Positions 1 to 12,652 of a DNA stretch of 64,000 bases are shown piece after piece. The stretch covers positions 3,162,001 through 3,226,000 of the forward strand of contig NC_051120.1 in assembly GCF_014839805.1 (NCBI RefSeq), in the 5' to 3' direction. The translations under genes and the position numbers were made by a program. The notes beneath the pieces are model-generated. The model did no database searches. It had not been told where the DNA came from and saw nothing but the letters and a program-made list of their open reading frames with translations. Positions within the stretch are counted from its first letter, which is position 1. The number at the start of each line of letters is the position of its first letter. This DNA is from Manduca sexta (lineage: Eukaryota > Arthropoda > Insecta > Lepidoptera > Sphingidae).

Positions 1-1938
1 TATGTGTTCATGATAAGGTGCCGATGTGCGGGATCGACTCCTGCGGCGAGATGAGAACGTTTATTGATACATGTGATATGCATGAGTTCAATTGCGATAG
101 TAAAAAAGGTAGTAGAACCAATAATAATAATAGTTTCTCTGTAAATAAATTTTCGATACTATAGAATTGGGGTAAAAATCCTGTAATTAGTAAGTTGTAA
201 TTTTGACGAAGGATTGTTGATTGCAGTTCGATTTTACCAATAAAACTTGTCTATTTGATAAGCTTTATTGGTAACATAATTTTGACATTGTAGTCAGTGT
301 ACTGGACATCGTAATAAGACTTAACATCTCAAGTATCAGGATGGCGAGCGCAGTGGAATACCAAACAATTCTTTGTAATTCAAAGTGTTGAATGGTGTTT
401 CAACTGTTTATTACTGGGTGGTCGTATCGCTTACCACCAGGCGAACGGCAAGCTCGTCTCGTCTTTCAAGGCAATAAAAAAACATAATTCTGTGCAAGAT
501 TAAATTTAAACTGCTTCGGTGGCGTAGTTGTATTGCACGTCTGGTACAATAGCGCTCTGAGGTCCTGGGTTCGAATCCCGGGTCGGGCAAAGTGATATTT
601 GGGTTTTTCTGCTCAGTATCAGCCCGGAGTCTGGAATTTGTGCCCGATATAGCGATAGGCTCGCCCCCTATCACATCATGGGACGGAACATACTTGGCGA
701 AAAGTGGGTGCCCTAGTTGCGCCTCTGCATACCCCTTCGGGGATAAAATGCGTGATGTTATGTTATGTATGTATTAAATTTAAAGTAATTTAAAATTATA
801 CTTTTTTTAAACATGTATTATGACGATGTTTGATACCACGAAGTGATTCCGATTTTGGCAAATACTAAAATGGGAATGTTGGACAATGATTAGAAGCTTT
901 TTGCAGCTTAAAAATTAGTATCGATTTATGATGTTACTGAGAGAAATACTAACAAACAGATTTTCTTCTCACATTTTCTTAACTTAACACAGTCTTCTGT
1001 GACATTATACACAATCAAAACAGCAACGATTTATTAGTGTTAACACAACTGTTAACATTACTGTGTTCTCCAATTCATATAAAGGAATAATAACTGGAGC
1101 GTGTTTTATAAAAATAATATTTCTTTACATCTTTCCAATGAATAATAAATTAACTGCCGTATAATTAATTTAAACCTTACGCTCCGAGCTGTCTTAGTCA
1201 ATTACTTTCATTACAACCGTACCGACTGCGAGACAAACTGCGGGAAATGAATTCGCTAATTAGCTTTATACATAATCTATTCAATAATAAATCTAACTTT
1301 GTTTGCATAAAATTGAATATTAAAAGCTAGTTTAATCAATTACTGGGTTTTAAAAACTAACATCTAATATATTTAGATGACGAACGCAGTGAAATGCCAC
1401 GAAATGCTTTGTTAATAGAGATTGGGTGATATTGGTGCCGTTGGTATTGTCTGCCCACTTCTTGTCATTCATTTATAAAAGTTCTTATTAATAAACCCTG
1501 CGCATCTTTTATGTTTTTATGATCTTTTATTATCATCTATTTTATACGGACATGCTTTATCTGCATGGTAAATGAAGTAGGGTCAAGATAAAATGTTGAC
1601 TGATAAAAAATGATTAACCTCGACAGTCGTCACAAGTATGCCTTTTTGAAATTATCAACTTCACTAATTGAGATCAACACCAAAACCAACATTATCCATA
1701 CCAAATAAATACCAAGAAATATTCCACCAAAACCGATTATACATACCAAATACTAAATGGCACATGAAATATTCCAAAATAAATACCTTCTATTAGTAAC
1801 AATTTTGTTATCATTGCAGATTTTAAACAGCGTCCAATCCACGAATGCTGGGTCACGTGTAAGAGAGGAAGGTCTTTCAAAAAACCAGAATACCGAACCG
1901 ACTGCAATCTCAACATAAAAACTGCTAACAGATTATAA
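1..1938 (+). CDS. Kazal-like secreted protein, copy A (5' end outside window)
   Basis: Two coding exons are visible: 1-108 and 1820-1938. The first begins mid-exon at the window edge and reads in frame from base 3. It ends at a GT donor after AAAAAG, in phase 1. The second follows a TCATTGCAG acceptor, completes a GAT (Asp) codon and runs to a TAA at 1936-1938. Visible cysteines follow the order CVHDKVPMCG, IDSC, IDTC, FNC, then HEC, VTC and DC. The C-x7-CG and C-x6-C spacing matches a follistatin-type Kazal domain. The reading frame is nearly identical to copy B, where 31 of 35 residues match over the shared part of exon 2. The intron sequences do not align by eye. The signal-peptide exon must lie left of the window. 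An AATAAA overlaps the stop at 1938-1943. Kazal domains usually inhibit serine proteases, but target and role here are unknown. Confidence 0.82.
109..1819 (+). other. Intron of copy A with S3 and S1 repeats
   Basis: It holds an A-tailed S3 copy near 345-487 and a full S1 SINE near 513-773. The rest is unremarkable AT-rich sequence. Confidence 0.75.
513..773 (+). repeat. S1 tRNA-derived SINE, near full length
   Basis: The head CGGTGGCGTAGTTGTATTG and the B box GGTTCGAATCC form a tRNA-like polymerase III promoter. The body carries GTGCCCGATATAGCGATAGG and the end CCCCTTCGGGG. Many partial copies recur in the window. Confidence 0.85.
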
Positions 1939-2279
1939 ATAAATATTTAAAACTACTCGAGTTTAGTAAATATGCCATTAATACAAAATTTTAGGGACGC
2001 TTCTATTTATTCAGAAGATCTTTGGTATAGAAAAAATTGTCTAAACATGAATGAATCCTTCCAAGCCGAATTCGGACCACGGCGGCCAATCTCAACAGAG
2101 ATCAGCAGGAGATACTATAGTGCACAAGTGTGAACAATACACAAATGCACTATTTTTTCCTTCATTCTCATAGCCCAGTGAGATAGTAATCCGACATCAT
2201 CGAAGAGAGATCAGGCGCAGAATCAATGGTTTCACACTTCCAACTTCCTGAAACTATTTTTAACATGGTAAATCCCAGC

Positions 2280-2376
2280 CACGATTATTTTTGGCCCGAC
2301 CCGGGTTATGAACCCAGGACTTTAGCGCAGTAGTCCCATTCGTACCGCGCACACTACTGAGGCAATCACCAGGCCT
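2280..2376 (-). repeat. tRNA-headed SINE fragment, distinct subtype
   Basis: The complement carries a tRNA-like GTCCTGGGTTCATAACCC block. A related block (GTCCTGGGTTTAAATCCC) is at about 47000-47025. Confidence 0.6.
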
Positions 2377-2677
2377 AAAAGTACTCATCTACTGTTATAA
2401 CAAACCATCAGTATATAATCGGTAATGTCATTTTGCCCGTCTCTGAACAACTGATATATACTTTATATTCTGTAATGTCTCAAAATGGTGCACAAACTAC
2501 GGTCATAAAATGCCTTTGTTTAAAATTATAAGATTTGTTGCTATTTCTAAACAGACGTTACGCAAATTCTTATCCAAGTCACGTGGTCTCTCTTACGGTT
2601 TCAAAAATATTCCAACAAGGAAACTTTCGAAATATTACATTAGTAAGGCTACGAAGCCACAAAAATACTTATGGCTT

Positions 2678-2835
2678 TATGCAACAATCACGAGTGCTTA
2701 CGCGTGCAATAAACTTTTCCACGTTTATATTTTAGCGAAATTTAAAAATATGTTTAGTGAATAGCTGTATGCAACAATCATGAGTATTTACGCGTGCAAT
2801 ATACTTTTCCGCGTTTATTTTTTGGCGAAATATAA
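2678..2835 (+). repeat. Tandem duplication, period about 90 bases
   Basis: TATGCAACAATCACGAGTGC at 2678 recurs as TATGCAACAATCATGAGTAT at 2768, continuing through ACGCGTGCAATA and GCGAAAT. Confidence 0.85.
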
Positions 2836-3339
2836 TAAAATTACCGGAATAAGCCTTAGTTAGACGGAACAAGTTTCTTACGGCAAGTCTCACAGGCAAG
2901 AATTGCCTCACCATTATCTTTAGACGGGGCATTATTTTATTTCCTTTCAAGAATCGCACGTACGAGGCGAGAAAATTGCTCGGTCTAACTGAAGCTTAAT
3001 TTGACAGCCACTACATTGCAATAGGAGATTCAACAGGTTATATATGATGCTGACTTCCAATACTCGTAGTTTTTATCGTTGAAATATTTTATCGGATATT
3101 CGAAATAAAGAAAACATGTTATGTTTTAATAGACTCTGCCAGAGGCCGCTACGTTATACAATGCCAAAGCCTCATTTAAACGGATCACTTATTGCTTAAA
3201 GAAGTTGCTCGCCTAAAAATATGCATAGCTGAGATAATCTTCACTCACGTTGATATAAACGAACCTTTTAACAGATATTCAAAGAAAGAATATTAATATC
3301 AGTAATGTCTTTACAATTATTGTTAGATATCTGATATAT

Positions 3340-3461
3340 GCTAAGACCGAATAAAAGTGGCAGAAGGTCGATAGGGGCCGCTTCCAATAGGTCAATCTGG
3401 AAATCTTCGGGGTTCATGTTCAGCAGTGGACATCCTGCGAGTGATGATGATGATGATGATA
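3340..3461 (+). mobile_element. LINE 3' tail, degraded
   Basis: Contains GGCCGCTTCCAATAGGTC, TTCAGCAGTGGACATCCTGC and a (GAT)n tail at 3442-3461. Related tails: 34615-34732, 37660-37735, 40470-40585. Confidence 0.65.
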
Positions 3462-3651
3462 TATGTATACTACTAATAGGTGTACACAACATTTACCACT
3501 GATACTTAATTAAAAAGCAATACATAATATTGATATGAGAACATCATTAAAAACCAATATATCATATTAGTAATATATAGGTTAGTATAGTTTATTTTTT
3601 TGTACTACTTTTATGTACAATAAAGATTTATCGATATTTTTATTACTCTTC

Positions 3652-3683
3652 ATAAACTATTGAAAGTACACGAATACTCAGTT
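3652..3683 (+). promoter_or_regulatory. Candidate TATA box and initiator of copy B
   Basis: CATAAACT at 3651-3658 lies 28 bases before the A of TCAGTT (3678-3683), the arthropod initiator motif. A short upstream reading frame (ATG 3690, TAA 3723-3725) would sit in the leader. This is a motif-spacing call only. Confidence 0.35.
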
Positions 3684-3767
3684 CCAGCGATGAAGTCAAA
3701 TGTAAAAGAAAAAACATTTTTTTAATTCCGGTGGTAAACAGAAATGATGTTGATAAATAGTGTAAAA

Positions 3768-6700
3768 ATGGTTAAGACAACAATTATCGTTTTACTATTT
3801 TATAAAAGGTGTTATGCACACATAGACGGTGAGAAGGTATATATTTGTATTTTATAATTTTATTTATTAGTAATAAACTGCTTGTCGTAAAAATGCAATT
3901 TTCACATAAAGTTGTTAGTTATACTCTTACTTGGCTTGGATTCTTGTGATGCGGTTTCGACAAAAACCCTTCGGGCGTACATGGCCTTGTACAGGAGAAT
4001 GCAAAGAGAATTATAATATATATGGAAAGGAGAATGACCTAGAAATCATGGACATAAAATATAAAAAAGGTTTGATAGGTGAACCCATACAATTTCCTGC
4101 ATATATATAAAATATATAAAACTTATATAAAACTTTTTAGTGTTTTTAATTCTTCTTTCCGATGACGACAACAATATAATTAGAATTTAGAAAAGATTTT
4201 TGACACACGTTGACGCGTCGTCCATCTTTTTTATATATTTAACAAAAATGTTTTATAAATATTTAAAAAAACCGAAACTATATCGGTTATTTACAATTAA
4301 AACTTTTGATATAATTTGTCAGCTCGAGGAGGAATGTAAGATAGCGGATATCTGTCGGCACGACCAGGTGGCGGTGTGCGGGATCGATTCCTGCGGCGAA
4401 ATGAGGACCTTTATCGACACGTGTGATATGCACGAATTCAACTGCGACAGTAAAAAAGGTCAGTACTTAGTCATTTTTGTACTGTAATATCAAATCATAA
4501 TTTGCTTGATTGGCATGTTCAGATACTTGCCAAGTACAGGCGAATAGTCACGATCAGGATTGTGTGAGGCTTATTCGTATATATTCGTTACTCATAATGC
4601 ATAGAAATAAAAGTATTTACAGATTTTATCCCGGTTATTTGTATTATAATTTCCTCTCGCTGTTTTGAAGACTTTGCAGTCGTCTTGGTCATGGTGCGGA
4701 CTCAGTCTGAATTCAGTTTTATTTTAATCTCTAACATTCGCGTAAACACAGGAAATCATCAAATGAGATGATGATTTCTTATGATCACATGAGATGTTAA
4801 GTCTAATGGGACATAATGATGTCCAGTAGTTACACTGGCTACAATGTCCTTCAAACCGGAACACAACAGTGATTACACACCGCTGCTTGGCGGCAGAAAT
4901 AGACATTGCGGTGGTACCTACCCAGGCGGACTCTCACATGAGCGACCTACCACCAGTAAATTTTAAGAGAACTAAGCCTGGACCTCTATGTAGGTACATA
5001 TAAAATGCATTTTTAACGTCAAATATTTTAACAGTAAACATACCAAATCATACATATCGTCCATTGTAATGAAACCTAAAGGCTACGTTTCTAGGTCATG
5101 TCAGTTGATCAATAAGGCAATGAACCCTCCCATGCTCGGGCTATTTAATATTAAAAATGTGGAAGTGGTAATGGACATACGACGGTTTTGCGATAGCTGG
5201 ACACCTTCATAAAAAATTCGCTAGCTTGGATCTCTGCGCACTGTAAATACTTTGGAAATTGCACCTTATGTTCCTTTCCTTTGTTTCCTTTATCAAAAGG
5301 TTCAGATTGAAATGGTATTGTTGCAAATTTTCAGATTCACTGATGTTTAATTTTCTTTTTTTGTACGGTTACTGTCATAGTGACCCCACTGTACCTGACG
5401 GTGGGTACAGTAGGGTCCAAATAGAATGTCGACTGATGAGAGATGATTACCTCTCGGTAGTCGACACAATTATGCCTGTTGGAACCAGATATACACAGGC
5501 TGATCATGAAATGCGACGCACTTACGCAGGCCACTATGATTTTAACACCTTGCATAGGGTGGTCGCTATCCGGGCGGATATAAAATATATCCTACCACCG
5601 GCAAAAGTGTCTAAAGATCGCCGTCGTACGACGGTTCTCAATAATTATCCCAATCTTAATCTTCGATCAAAACCCGAGAATCGTATGTTCACTTCATTTA
5701 TAAGTATATCGAAAAAATCTGATTGGTCTATTTTCAATGGGAACAAAAAAGCGACTGAGATCATTTATTGAAGACGGCGGTTAGTGATATATGTTATTCT
5801 AAATTGGATAAAGGTAAATCTAAAATATTGTGAGCTATCATATTACTTGGAAAAAAACATAACATATTTTAGAATCACAACACACTTCCATCGGAGCGAA
5901 CCATTTATTATAAAAATTGCAATTTATAAAATTTCTATTTATTATAGATTTTGATTCAAATTACATTTATTACGTAATAATTTGTCATCCCATTTAATGA
6001 AGAAAAGAGAAAAAGGAAAGAGAATGATCTGTGTCAAAAGTTAACAAATAATTAATGTAAAGATCATTATTGTGATTAAGAATTCGCTTTGATATCGCTA
6101 TTGTTTGCGAATTATCGCTTGCTTTAACGGTGAAAGAAAACAGTGTGAGGAAACCTGCATACCTGATAATTTGTCTATAGGAATTTTGAGGTTGTGTGAA
6201 GCCTACCAATCTGAAGTAGGCCAGCGTGGTGGACTAAGTCCTAATCCCTCTCAGAAGTAGAAGAGACCCGTGGCCGGCAGTGGCACAGTATATGTGTAAT
6301 ACAGAACTGATATAATATTTACTAGATCTCAAAAAAAAATAGTGGTAAGCACATGACATTATTACCTTAATGATCGGATTAATTATGTCGACCTATCTGT
6401 TTTCTAGAAATTATTTATATTTATTTTATAAAATTAAGCCAAACGAGTATCTACAAAACTTATTCCTTAGATACATTATATTATAAATTATATATTATAA
6501 ACTGGCTTTTGATCGCGGCACCGCCTGCGCGAACAAATTTTTCAGGAATAAAAGTCCCAATTTACATTCCTCGGGATAAAATAGAGCTTATATTTTAAGT
6601 TAGACCTCAAGCAATACATCAGTGAATACTGCATTCAGGTCCATACAGAAGGTTTTGCGTGATGCGTGTACAAACAACATACAGATAAAAAATTCTAAAA

Positions 6701-9507
6701 AATGTTTTTGACTTATGCTGCTCTAATAAAGGCCTCCATATTAGTTTTTCTTCAATATGTATAATGGACACACATCAACCTATTACAATGTTATTATAAT
6801 ATGTATACTCGTATAGATATAATCGTGTATGAAAGAAATTATGTATACCTTTACATTACCAATATTTAAAGAAAAGAAATAAAAAATCCCATTCGATCCC
6901 TCCAAGACATTTTAGGAAACTGAGCTCAAATAAAAATATCATTCACGACTTGGAAACAGCTCTTTGACAAAGATCAAAGGTAAAGGCGAGTTACACGTGT
7001 CTGTCATTATAGTACGCCCAATTTATCGCGAAATTCTAGATAAAACATTCCGTTACCAAGATCACTCTCGAGTTACGCTTGTATCACGTATCGCTTAGGC
7101 CTCGTGCGAAGCCAGGAGCTTTGATAAAAAACCATTCAGTTGAGACCTATAATACGTCCTTCACCGCAAAGAGGGTGTATGTGTAAATCAAAAGGATTGG
7201 GGTCATTCCTAGTGGTCTTTGACGCGGGTGACAATATTTTATGTGTAAATAATTTTGGCTTTGATGTTCGTTACTGGGGAAGATTTTACTGGCTCTCTGT
7301 TGCAAGTTATAATAATGTTTACTGATGTCGGAAAATGAGATAAAAAAATCATGTTTGTAAAAATTTGAAAATATAGTAGTCATAGTTTTCTTTTATATAT
7401 CTTTCGAGATTGTAGGATTTTTTTTACTGAAAATTATGTAGAATTAAGTGATATATATAATTAAATTTGTGTAAAAAATAAACATAGTATCTAATTGTGA
7501 CCTGGCGATTTGTCACCATAAATCTATAAGAATACAGCAGTTTGAATTATTTAGATTATTGCTAACTAAAATCTACAAGATGGCTGCTACATTCCCCTGA
7601 CGACTAATAACATTTCGCAGTAAAATTTATAATTTAACTACGTTCATATTTACCACGACAGTAAAATTACACAGAAGTTTTCATTCATTAATGTCAAGTG
7701 AATGCCAGAGAAATAGCGTCCCCAGAGATAACTGCATTGCCCACATACAGGTTACCGCGTTTTTGTAATTTTCTAACTTGATAAAGGTTTCAGCTATTAC
7801 CATACAAACTATTTAGATTTTTTTTTTTAACTTAACTAGGTAGACTATAGGATTCAATTGCAATTGAGTGTTTGATTAAAGTTTTGTAAAGATTAATTTA
7901 GTTCAATTTTATTATATTTACACATCGTGGTCCCTGTTAACAACAATGATATAAAAGGGGTCCCCGTCTAAAAAAGGACTAGGAACCCCTGCCATAGAGA
8001 CATACAAAAGTTGTGGCCCTTTATTGAACTGTGGTATTTAGTGAGTACAAAAAAAATATGTCACTTAAAACTGATTACAAAGCTACAAAAAATCTTATTT
8101 ACGTATACGTTTTAATATTTGAAACACTTTCCAACGGACACAACAAAAACTCTTTTGCATGTTTTTTTATATCCCACGACCATGGTCACAGTAACTTGAC
8201 GCCCACGCCGGCGCCACAACACGGTTAGTTTAATAAAACCCTTGAGCTCTATACACAAAGATATAAGGTCCATAGCGTTACGCACAAATTGCGAAAATGT
8301 TTTCGCCTGCGAATTTAGTGGAAATATTTCCATTGAATGTTTTCAATGGAATCCTGGGCGATATTGCTCGTTTCGGGAGCATTCGACATTTATATGAATA
8401 GGATATTGAATTGATTTTTGATTACCAATGGTTTCAATTACGACTACATAAAGTTTCAATTCAATTATCATTTCCTTAAATAATTAGGTAACATTACTAT
8501 TCTTGAGGATGTGACAATGAAACCTAATTTAAAATGGTAATTCAAACTTGTGCCGCGAGATGTCGCTAAAATGACTTTTTTATTTCTTATTTATGATATT
8601 GTATAGTATATCTTTGCATAATGTATAATAAAAAATATATGGCAAAGTTAATTTGTTTATAATTAAAACGACGAGATTCCGTTGCCCTTTTCTATAGGTT
8701 CCTGTTATTGGAGCTGAAATTGTAGGAAGTGAATGTAAAGCGACTTGCAAAATGTCAATAACATTCGTAATATTACTACGATCGACCCTCGGTTTTATAA
8801 TAAGTTGCGAGTTCTTAGGTTCGATGCTCCATTCAAGTAGTTTAGACATAGACGTACCGTCATTTTTAAAAAACGGATTCCATCGTTTTTTCGATCTATC
8901 TCAAAAATGGACCAATCAGAACAAAGTATTTTTTGACATGCTTACAGACGAGTTATTTTGATTGGTTCATCTGGAATCGGATTGAAGGTTGAGATTGGAA
9001 TCGATTTATTGAAAACGGTTGTAAATCAAATTGAGCGATTGACCCATTCCCGCGAATAATAACATTGCCTTTAGAAACTCATGTCCAAATCCAGATGAGC
9101 TATCCATATTTCCCTACCATGTTCCTGCAATCTTGCTGACCATATCAATGTAGTATTAATGTGATAATTATTTCATATCTGTTTATTTTGGAAAATTGAT
9201 GCTGGATCCTGGTAGAGCTCCACCACTCATGACTTTTTTATTTTTTGTTTTATGGCAACTTAAAAAAAAATTAGAATATTTTTAATAAGTATAATACCAG
9301 ACATGTATTATATACTGTTAACTATGGAGCACGAGTCTGCTTTACCACGAATGGATTTTAAAATTTAGATATAAGATTTTTTTTTTTATTTCAGATTTCG
9401 TTCAAAAACCAAGCCACGAATGTTGGGTGACGTGCAAACGGGGAAGGAGTTTCAAAAAACCCACATACAACGAGCACTGTGACATCGATAACTTCATAAA
9501 AACGTAA
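3768..9507 (+). CDS. Kazal-like secreted protein, copy B (complete, 3 exons, 105 aa)
   Basis: Exons are 3768-3836 (phase 0 donor AAG|GTATAT), 4323-4458 (acceptor TTTGTCAG, phase 1 donor AAAAAAG|GTCAGT) and 9395-9507 (acceptor TTTCAG). They join without a stop into 105 residues. Residues 1-17, MVKTTIIVLLFYKRCYA, look like a signal peptide. The mature part has nine cysteines: 28, 34, 42, 47, 57, 64, 78, 82 and 97. C34-x7-C42-G and RTFIDTC57-x6-C64 fit a follistatin-type Kazal domain, with an extra cysteine (C47) inserted where classical Kazal domains have DG. The odd cysteine count leaves one free for an interchain bond. The tail HECWVTCKRGRSFKKP is basic and shared with copy A. In-frame ATGs at 3744 and 3747 would add eight or seven residues; 3768 has the better context (AAAAATGG). 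Expression as a small extracellular protein is inferred. Confidence 0.83.
5383..5605 (+). repeat. S4 repeat
   Basis: Contains GTCGACTGATGAGAGATGAT and GGTGGTCGCTATCCGGGCGG. Other copies: 20505-20735 (minus), 24045-24290 (plus), 25000-25400 (plus, interrupted) and 36640-36800 (minus). Confidence 0.8.
5638..5778. mobile_element. M1 MITE
   Basis: Termini CTCAATAATTATCCCAATC and GAGATCATTTATTGAAG are inverted repeats; the core has CTGATTGGTCTATT. Confidence 0.65.
8865..9030. mobile_element. M1 MITE, left end diverged
   Basis: Core GACCAATCAGAACAAAG and right terminus ATCGATTTATTGAAAACGG match the other M1 copies. Confidence 0.65.
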
Positions 9508-9534
9508 CAAATATCAACATAGAGTTTTATTAAC

Positions 9535-9540
9535 AATAAA
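9535..9540 (+). terminator. Poly(A) signal of copy B
   Basis: AATAAA lies 28 bases after the stop codon, in a position typical for a short 3' UTR. Confidence 0.7.
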
Positions 9541-10022
9541 TATGAAACAATAACTTACTGCGTACTTATTGTTTCGAGATCACAGTATTTTACACTTACA
9601 CAATATTTACAAATTACATTCTTAATTTAAATATTTTTATGCATAAATAATGACTTAGATCAATAACAACACACACACGAATAAGCATAACAGGTGACAA
9701 TAAATATACTAATTAATATCTAGATTATTCTATATACAAAAGAACATGTCCATATTAAACCTAATAAAATACTAAATACAATTCTTATAGTAAAACATAA
9801 ACTAACAGAGTTACCAACCTTAAGTACGATATTCGATTTTCTAAACGCTCTTGATTATATTGCAACTTTTTAATATAACTACATGCTAAGTATAAATAGA
9901 TTATAAACTACACACGAACTATAAATATATATATCTATTTTACGTTACTTTATCGGTAGGTCTAATGGCGAATTTCAGTAAACTACCCTAATCCCATACT
10001 GCGATAGAAATATAATAATTAT

Positions 10023-10228
10023 ATTTTTAATAAACAATCCTAATATAAATCTTCGATCCTATCTTGGGAATAAACCAATCTAAATACGTCATCTGTAAGC
10101 ATGTCAAAATGACTTCTGATTGGTCTATTCTTATTGAAAATGGCGGGAACCCAATCAAGATGTCAAGCAAATTTAGATTGGTTCATTTTCGCCCTCGATC
10201 CAAAGATAGGATGGTTTATTAAAAATAT
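10023..10228. mobile_element. M1 MITE abutting the 114-aa gene
   Basis: Termini ATTTTTAATAAACAATCC and GGATGGTTTATTAAAAAT are inverted repeats about 206 bases apart. Confidence 0.7.
10215..10220 (-). terminator. Poly(A) signal inside a MITE terminus
   Basis: On the minus strand AATAAA follows the stop of the 114-aa gene by 25 bases. It lies within the terminal inverted repeat of the M1 element at 10023-10228, so the transposon seems to supply the 3' end signal. Confidence 0.6.
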
Positions 10229-10245
10229 AAATACCTCACAAAAAA

Positions 10246-10590
10246 TTAATGACGCTCCAAGAACCCAGCACTCTTGACAAGGTGGTAGATATTCTGCCTG
10301 GGAATCTTCTCTGCCTCTCTTTCTACCACCTGCATCTCCTTGTTGGTAAACCAGGATTCCTTGGCCAGACCAGCAGCGATGGCTGGATTGTCGTAGAAGT
10401 CTCTAGACTTCAACAGATGGCGCGGGAGTAAAGCCTCGCTTGCTGCGTTGCGCTCTACTGCTGGATGCGGGTGGACGGCTGGAGTATCTGAGGCATATTG
10501 TATGCCCACTGGAGTGAGAGGCTGCGTAAAGATCAGGCTCGGCAGGGCTTGAGCCGTAGCCAGGATTGTAGCGATGATGAGAAAGCGCAT
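10246..10590 (-). CDS. Small secreted cysteine-free protein, 114 aa, unrecognised
   Basis: A single coding exon runs from ATG at 10590 to TAA at 10246. Residues 1-15, MRFLIIATILATAQA, form a clear signal peptide with cleavage before LP. The mature 99 residues contain no cysteine. They start with a proline- and threonine-rich stretch and end in a charged segment (KESWFTNKEMQVVEREAEKI) that looks helical. Third positions are GC-richer than the surroundings, which supports real coding. Directly upstream on the minus strand is a strong acceptor (TTTTTATTACAG at 10597 and above), leaving only ACCACA before the ATG, so the rest of the leader lies in an upstream exon. AATAAA occurs 25 bases after the stop. 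I do not recognise the family; a secreted insect haemolymph, glandular or cuticle-associated protein is possible. Confidence 0.8.
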   Translation of the reverse strand: MRFLIIATILATAQALPSLIFTQPLTPVGIQYASDTPAVHPHPAVERNAASEALLPRHLLKSRDFYDNPAIAAGLAKESWFTNKEMQVVEREAEKIPRQNIYHLVKSAGFLERH

Positions 10591-12652
10591 TGTGGTCTGT
10601 AATAAAAAGATATAGAATTGAAATGGCGTGGATTCATATCTCTATACCCAAAAAGATAGAAAAGAGCAGAATTATAGCACTCGCGTTTTGTTAATCTCTT
10701 TACTCTTATAGATGTTTAGGACCTGTTTCAGAACTCCTAGCTGCTATACGATAACTGTAAAATAAAATTACTTGAAAATTGTGACAGGCCCACATTTCAT
10801 GCCGTGGTGAAGAAAAAACTACTTTAACCGCGTTTTGTATAACTTTAACAAGTAAATTCAATATTGCCGTTTAAATGTATATTTTTATAGAAATCTAGCT
10901 TAAACTACATATATGTGGTACACTATTACAAACTCTTATTATTTACATTCAGTACCCTAATTTCAAGTTGTCTGTCACTATTCAATTCTAATTGTTATAA
11001 AGTCAAGGTCTGCCAAATGGCAGATCTTGTGATAACATTTTGATCTCTAATTTTATATGCGTGCCAATTATAGATAACCGCTAACGTGTATATCCACTCT
11101 GTGATTAATGTAATAGTAACTTCAGAGTTAATGTGTTCAGAGAAGTCAATGTAGTAGTCTATTTGAAGCGCAACACTCTGAGTTGAATCCCACGTCCCGT
11201 AGTGCAGGTTTTCTAAATGAATAAGTGCTTTATTCATTACGTAGGCGAACATAGCTGCACTTATGATAAGTCAAGGTACATGAAAATACTTAATTATTAC
11301 TTAGATAAAGTCGCCTATATAAATTAAGACAATTTATATTGAACATATAATTGTTTGTATAATGATTTCTCATGTTTACGCGAATGCTAGACATTGAAAT
11401 AAAACAATTTTTCGGGTTTTATCCCGTTTTTATGTTATGATTTTCTCCCGAAGTTACGAAGACTTTGTAGCCTTCATGGTCAACCGGAGACTGAGGTTCT
11501 GGTCGTCCGAAAAGCAGTTAGAATATCTACCTACATTTTACAATTATACAATTTTTTTTATTTATTTTTTTTATTTCCCGGAAAAATCTCATTCACATAT
11601 TCAAGCCATAAGTAAAGACTATATATTATATAATATACAAACATCAATATTTAGTTATAAAACACTGATAATTTATTACCTCCATACCGAGCAAGTACCT
11701 TGCATTATTAAGGAAGTCTAGATCGATGTGAAGTGATTTATTAATGGCGCCGACTGATTAATGGAGTTTTTATACTAAGTACTGGACGGTATAGAATTAG
11801 AATTTTAACAATATTAATGATGATAAATACACATCCATAAAGAGCTGTGTTAAAGTTTTACATGTTAAATATTATATGTGTTTATCGAGCGAATGTGGGT
11901 GGTTTGGCTGGAAGGGCTGCCCGAGGAGAAAGTATAGTGATCAAATACATGATCTTCTCCGAAAAGTGGCGGCTCAGCACTTCTGGCTCTGGAGTAGATT
12001 CCCTTAAAAAGGTATGAAAAACTATGAATGTGGAAAAGGCGAAAGAAGTGTGTCAAGATCGTAGCATGTGGGACTCAATAGTATCTGCCTACTCTTATGT
12101 GATGAGGGCGTGACTGTGTATTTATAAGAGGAAATAATGCAAAATTAACAGTACTTATGGAAAAGTCCTTATAACTTCACGCCTTATTTATACCTATAAA
12201 GGAACACCTGTTCCTTTCCGCTAAAGTCGGTACCGCAATCATAAAATAAAAGAGAAATAATGGTAGAGACACTTAAATTAATATGACCCCACTTGCCCAT
12301 TAGTCCAAGTAATAAAAAAAGGAAAAAAAATAATTCACTTCCGCGCAGCCACTCATTCAGTTCCTTTGATAGCAAAGTGGGAGATAAAATGAAACGAAAG
12401 AGGGACAAAATTATCTATAGTTACAAACGTAATTACAACTGGAACGATAATATAGTTAATTGTAATATACGTATTTTGTTATACATAATATTCTTTTTGT
12501 ACAGAAGGATCTCTTCAGAATTTTTGTAGGTATAAAGTAATTGCTTCGACTGAAATCTGAAGGGCCGTAAAAGCGTTCTCTTTTTCGGCTTTCGCACTAA
12601 TCAACTGGTTTCTGAGAGCCTCTTATCTTAACCGTATTCGAGTATTTGGAAC

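Larger units (their letters stand above)
4459..9394 (+). other. Intron 2 of copy B (4.9 kb)
   Basis: Contains G, S3, S4, M1 and S2 repeat copies up to about 6.3 kb and an M1 copy near 8.9 kb. Between 6.3 and 8.8 kb I see only AT-rich sequence with no gene. Confidence 0.7.

Noticed and set aside
513..600. Possible tRNA gene
   Set aside because: B box is good, but the sequence continues into the S1 body and recurs many times, so it is a SINE head.
5259..5771. 170-residue open frame on plus strand
   Set aside because: It runs across an S4 repeat and an M1 MITE; the same sequences recur elsewhere in other frames, so it is not a gene.
10995..11252. 85-residue frame on the minus strand
   Set aside because: AT-rich, no domain, no signal peptide; lies in the probable leader intron of the 114-aa gene.
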